Of a stretch of 59,817 nt of DNA, positions 58,920 through 59,817 are shown piece after piece. Below the pieces are notes generated by a model. It worked only from the letters and a program-made list of their open reading frames with translations. It was not told the DNA's origin and searched no databases. Each line of letters begins with the position of its first letter. Position 1 is the stretch's first letter. The stretch covers positions 1 through 59,817 of the forward strand of contig JAFQAP010000020.1 of the NCBI GenBank assembly GCA_017399965.1, written 5' to 3'. This DNA comes from Clostridia bacterium. GTDB taxonomy: Bacteria > Bacillota > Clostridia > Oscillospirales > CAG-382. The position numbers and the translations under genes are program-made.

Positions 58920-59295
58920 ATGTCTTGCTTTAGGCTTTTCGGATGAGTTTTATAAAGTTTTAAAAGCAGACAGGTTTCCCGCACAAGACGAATATTACCT
59001 ATTATTAATAAACGAAGATAAAACTGTCGAAATACCGCTCAGGTTTGTAAACACGGTGATCTGTCCGGAAAAGGTGAATATTAACTTTCCGATTAATTGC
59101 AATAATGTGGTGACCTGCGGAATGGGATTGCGGTGCACCGTATCATTTTCTTCGGTGGGGGACGACAGCGCTGTATTATCGGTTTCAAGAAAAATAGAAA
59201 ACCTGCTCCCCTGCGAAGTGCGTGTGGACCTGAAAAATAATTTATCTCTTTATGAAAATATAGTATACAACACCGTCAGGCTGTTAAACACATAG
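58900..59295 (+). CDS. hypothetical protein downstream of the deacetylase-like gene
   Basis: This 131-residue soluble protein starts MDINKNKCLALGFSDEFYKVL and has no signal peptide or recognised motif. Segments such as EKVNINFPINCNNVVTCGMGLRCTVSFSSVG suggest a beta-rich fold. It starts inside the end of the deacetylase-like gene in another frame (20-base overlap), so it is probably co-expressed, perhaps in sporulation. Confidence 0.6.
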   Translation: MDINKNKCLALGFSDEFYKVLKADRFPAQDEYYLLLINEDKTVEIPLRFVNTVICPEKVNINFPINCNNVVTCGMGLRCTVSFSSVGDDSAVLSVSRKIENLLPCEVRVDLKNNLSLYENIVYNTVRLLNT

Positions 59296-59405
59296 GCAAA
59301 AAATACCTCGTTTATTTATTCGGGCAAAGTACAAAATATATTACGAGGAAACACCTCGGTAAAAATCGTAAATTAAATGAAGTAAATCTAAAAGGAGAAA
59401 ATATT

Positions 59406-59603
59406 ATGTCCAACAAGAATCTTGTTCCCGAAGCAAAAGAAGGTCTTAACCGTTTCAAGATGGAAGCAGCAAACGAAGTAGGCGTTAACCTCAAGCAGGG
59501 TTACAACGGCGACCTTACTGCAAAGCAGGCAGGCAGCGTAGGCGGTCAGATGGTTAAGAAGATGATCGAAAGCTACGAGAACGGTATGAAATCCGGCAAC
59601 TAA
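59406..59603 (+). CDS. alpha/beta-type small acid-soluble spore protein (SASP)
   Basis: This 65-residue protein binds and protects spore DNA. It contains NLVPEAKEGLNRFKMEAANEVGV, including the germination-protease cleavage region around NEVGV, and GDLTAKQAGSVGGQMVKKMIE, the second conserved block. AAAGGAG precedes the ATG at a good distance. Expression would be in the forespore, but no clear sigma-G promoter is visible; a short hairpin (CGAGG/CCTCG) lies at 59344-59358. Confidence 0.95.
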   Translation: MSNKNLVPEAKEGLNRFKMEAANEVGVNLKQGYNGDLTAKQAGSVGGQMVKKMIESYENGMKSGN

Positions 59604-59642
59604 TTGGGCAAAATACCCGATTAACAGCATAAATTAATGGTG

Positions 59643-59679
59643 TCGCCGTTGCGATTTTCACAACGGCGATATTTTTTTT
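59643..59679 (+). terminator. terminator after the SASP gene
   Basis: TCGCCGTTG/CAACGGCGA stem with a long T-run. Confidence 0.9.
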
Positions 59680-59699
59680 AATTTTTTTAAAAAAAGGTG

Positions 59700-59728
59700 T
59701 TGACAAAGAGCGAAGTATGTGGTAGAAT
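59700..59728 (+). promoter_or_regulatory. strong promoter, probably of an rRNA operon
   Basis: TTGACA (59700-59705), 17 bp, TAGAAT (59723-59728). Confidence 0.75.
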
Positions 59729-59734
59729 AGCCAA

Positions 59735-59817
59735 GCTGTCGGCGAGAGGTTGGCAGCGACGGACATTGAAAATCGAACAACAACGAAGAAGAAATGTACA
59801 AAGAAAAAGTATGTGAA
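59735..59817 (+). other. leader probably preceding a 16S rRNA gene (cut by window edge)
   Basis: After the promoter come GGCGAGAGGTTGGCAGCG and GACATTGAAAATCGAACAAC, then an A-rich leader. The phrase with GACATTGAAAAT...GAACAA is typical of sequences before 16S rRNA in Clostridia. No rRNA sequence itself is inside the window. Confidence 0.6.

Overview
The window looks like a chromosomal segment of a spore-forming, Gram-positive-type anaerobe of the class Clostridia, probably a gut lineage near the Oscillospirales/Ruminococcaceae. The evidence is a spoIIGA-sigE pair, an alpha/beta-type small acid-soluble spore protein, a SpoIVFB-like protease, Firmicutes-type operons (nusA-infB; infC-rpmI-rplT with an L20-type leader), many lipoproteins with Cys lipoboxes, and strong AGGAGG ribosome binding sites. 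Promoters are mostly textbook TTGACA-N17-TATAAT.

Layout. 1-8.8 kb (minus): a two-component system (sensor kinase cut by the left edge), then the run murB-whiA-dnaE-class A PBP. whiA is short, and rapZ/yvcK, which usually sit between murB and whiA in this phylum, are absent. 8.9-10.6 kb (plus): two tandem related surface proteins. 10.6-14.97 kb (minus): an ECF sigma factor, its membrane partner, a lipoprotein serpin with an extra C-terminal domain, and two further lipoproteins. An ECF-like promoter precedes the sigma gene. 15-24.8 kb (minus): an oxidoreductase, a solo ParB, the complete rimP-nusA-ylxR-ylxQ-infB-rbfA-nrnA-truB operon with a terminator-like hairpin in its leader, and a NYN-domain protein. 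24.8-27.2 kb: sigE and spoIIGA (minus), diverging from a small membrane protein and an M50 protease (plus). 27.2-31.9 kb (plus): an AlgX/DHHW-like lipoprotein, a DUF4434 lipoprotein, a MarR regulator and a YhhN membrane protein.

31.9-40.3 kb: a mosaic of repeats and hairpins, an XRE-TPR regulator and an orphan peptide-binding lipoprotein (minus). On the plus strand follow an ABC-class ATPase with an elaborate leader containing two tiny upstream ORFs, and a DUF2975-XRE-DUF4153-like membrane operon. 40.4-49.1 kb: rpsU and infC-rpmI-rplT (minus), a cell wall amidase and a CmpB-like protein (plus), several small secreted proteins, a secreted nuclease, BirA and YfhO (minus). 49.1-59.8 kb: tRNA-Thr and tRNA-Tyr, an array of small hairpins, a DUF2809 protein, regulators, a radical SAM protein, hpf, a THUMP RNA methyltransferase, groESL, two small membrane or unknown genes, a degenerate deacetylase, a spore protein gene, and at the right edge a promoter and leader that probably belong to an rRNA operon.

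The most unusual material is non-coding. (1) A promoter-leader module of about 120 bp occurs twice (44.4 and 58.0 kb) before unrelated genes; it has mutually exclusive hairpins, like an attenuator or unknown riboswitch. (2) Two arrays of short hairpins (32.2-32.45 and 49.38-49.55 kb) have stem sequences that differ from unit to unit while the linkers stay constant. (3) A 41-bp tandem repeat occurs at two loci with different but still self-complementary stems. (4) The ABC-class ATPase leader carries two terminators and two small ORFs. Among the proteins, the ECF sigma-membrane partner-serpin operon is the most coherent candidate for a little-described system, possibly a surface protease-defence response. 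These interpretations come from reading the sequence alone; no searches were run.
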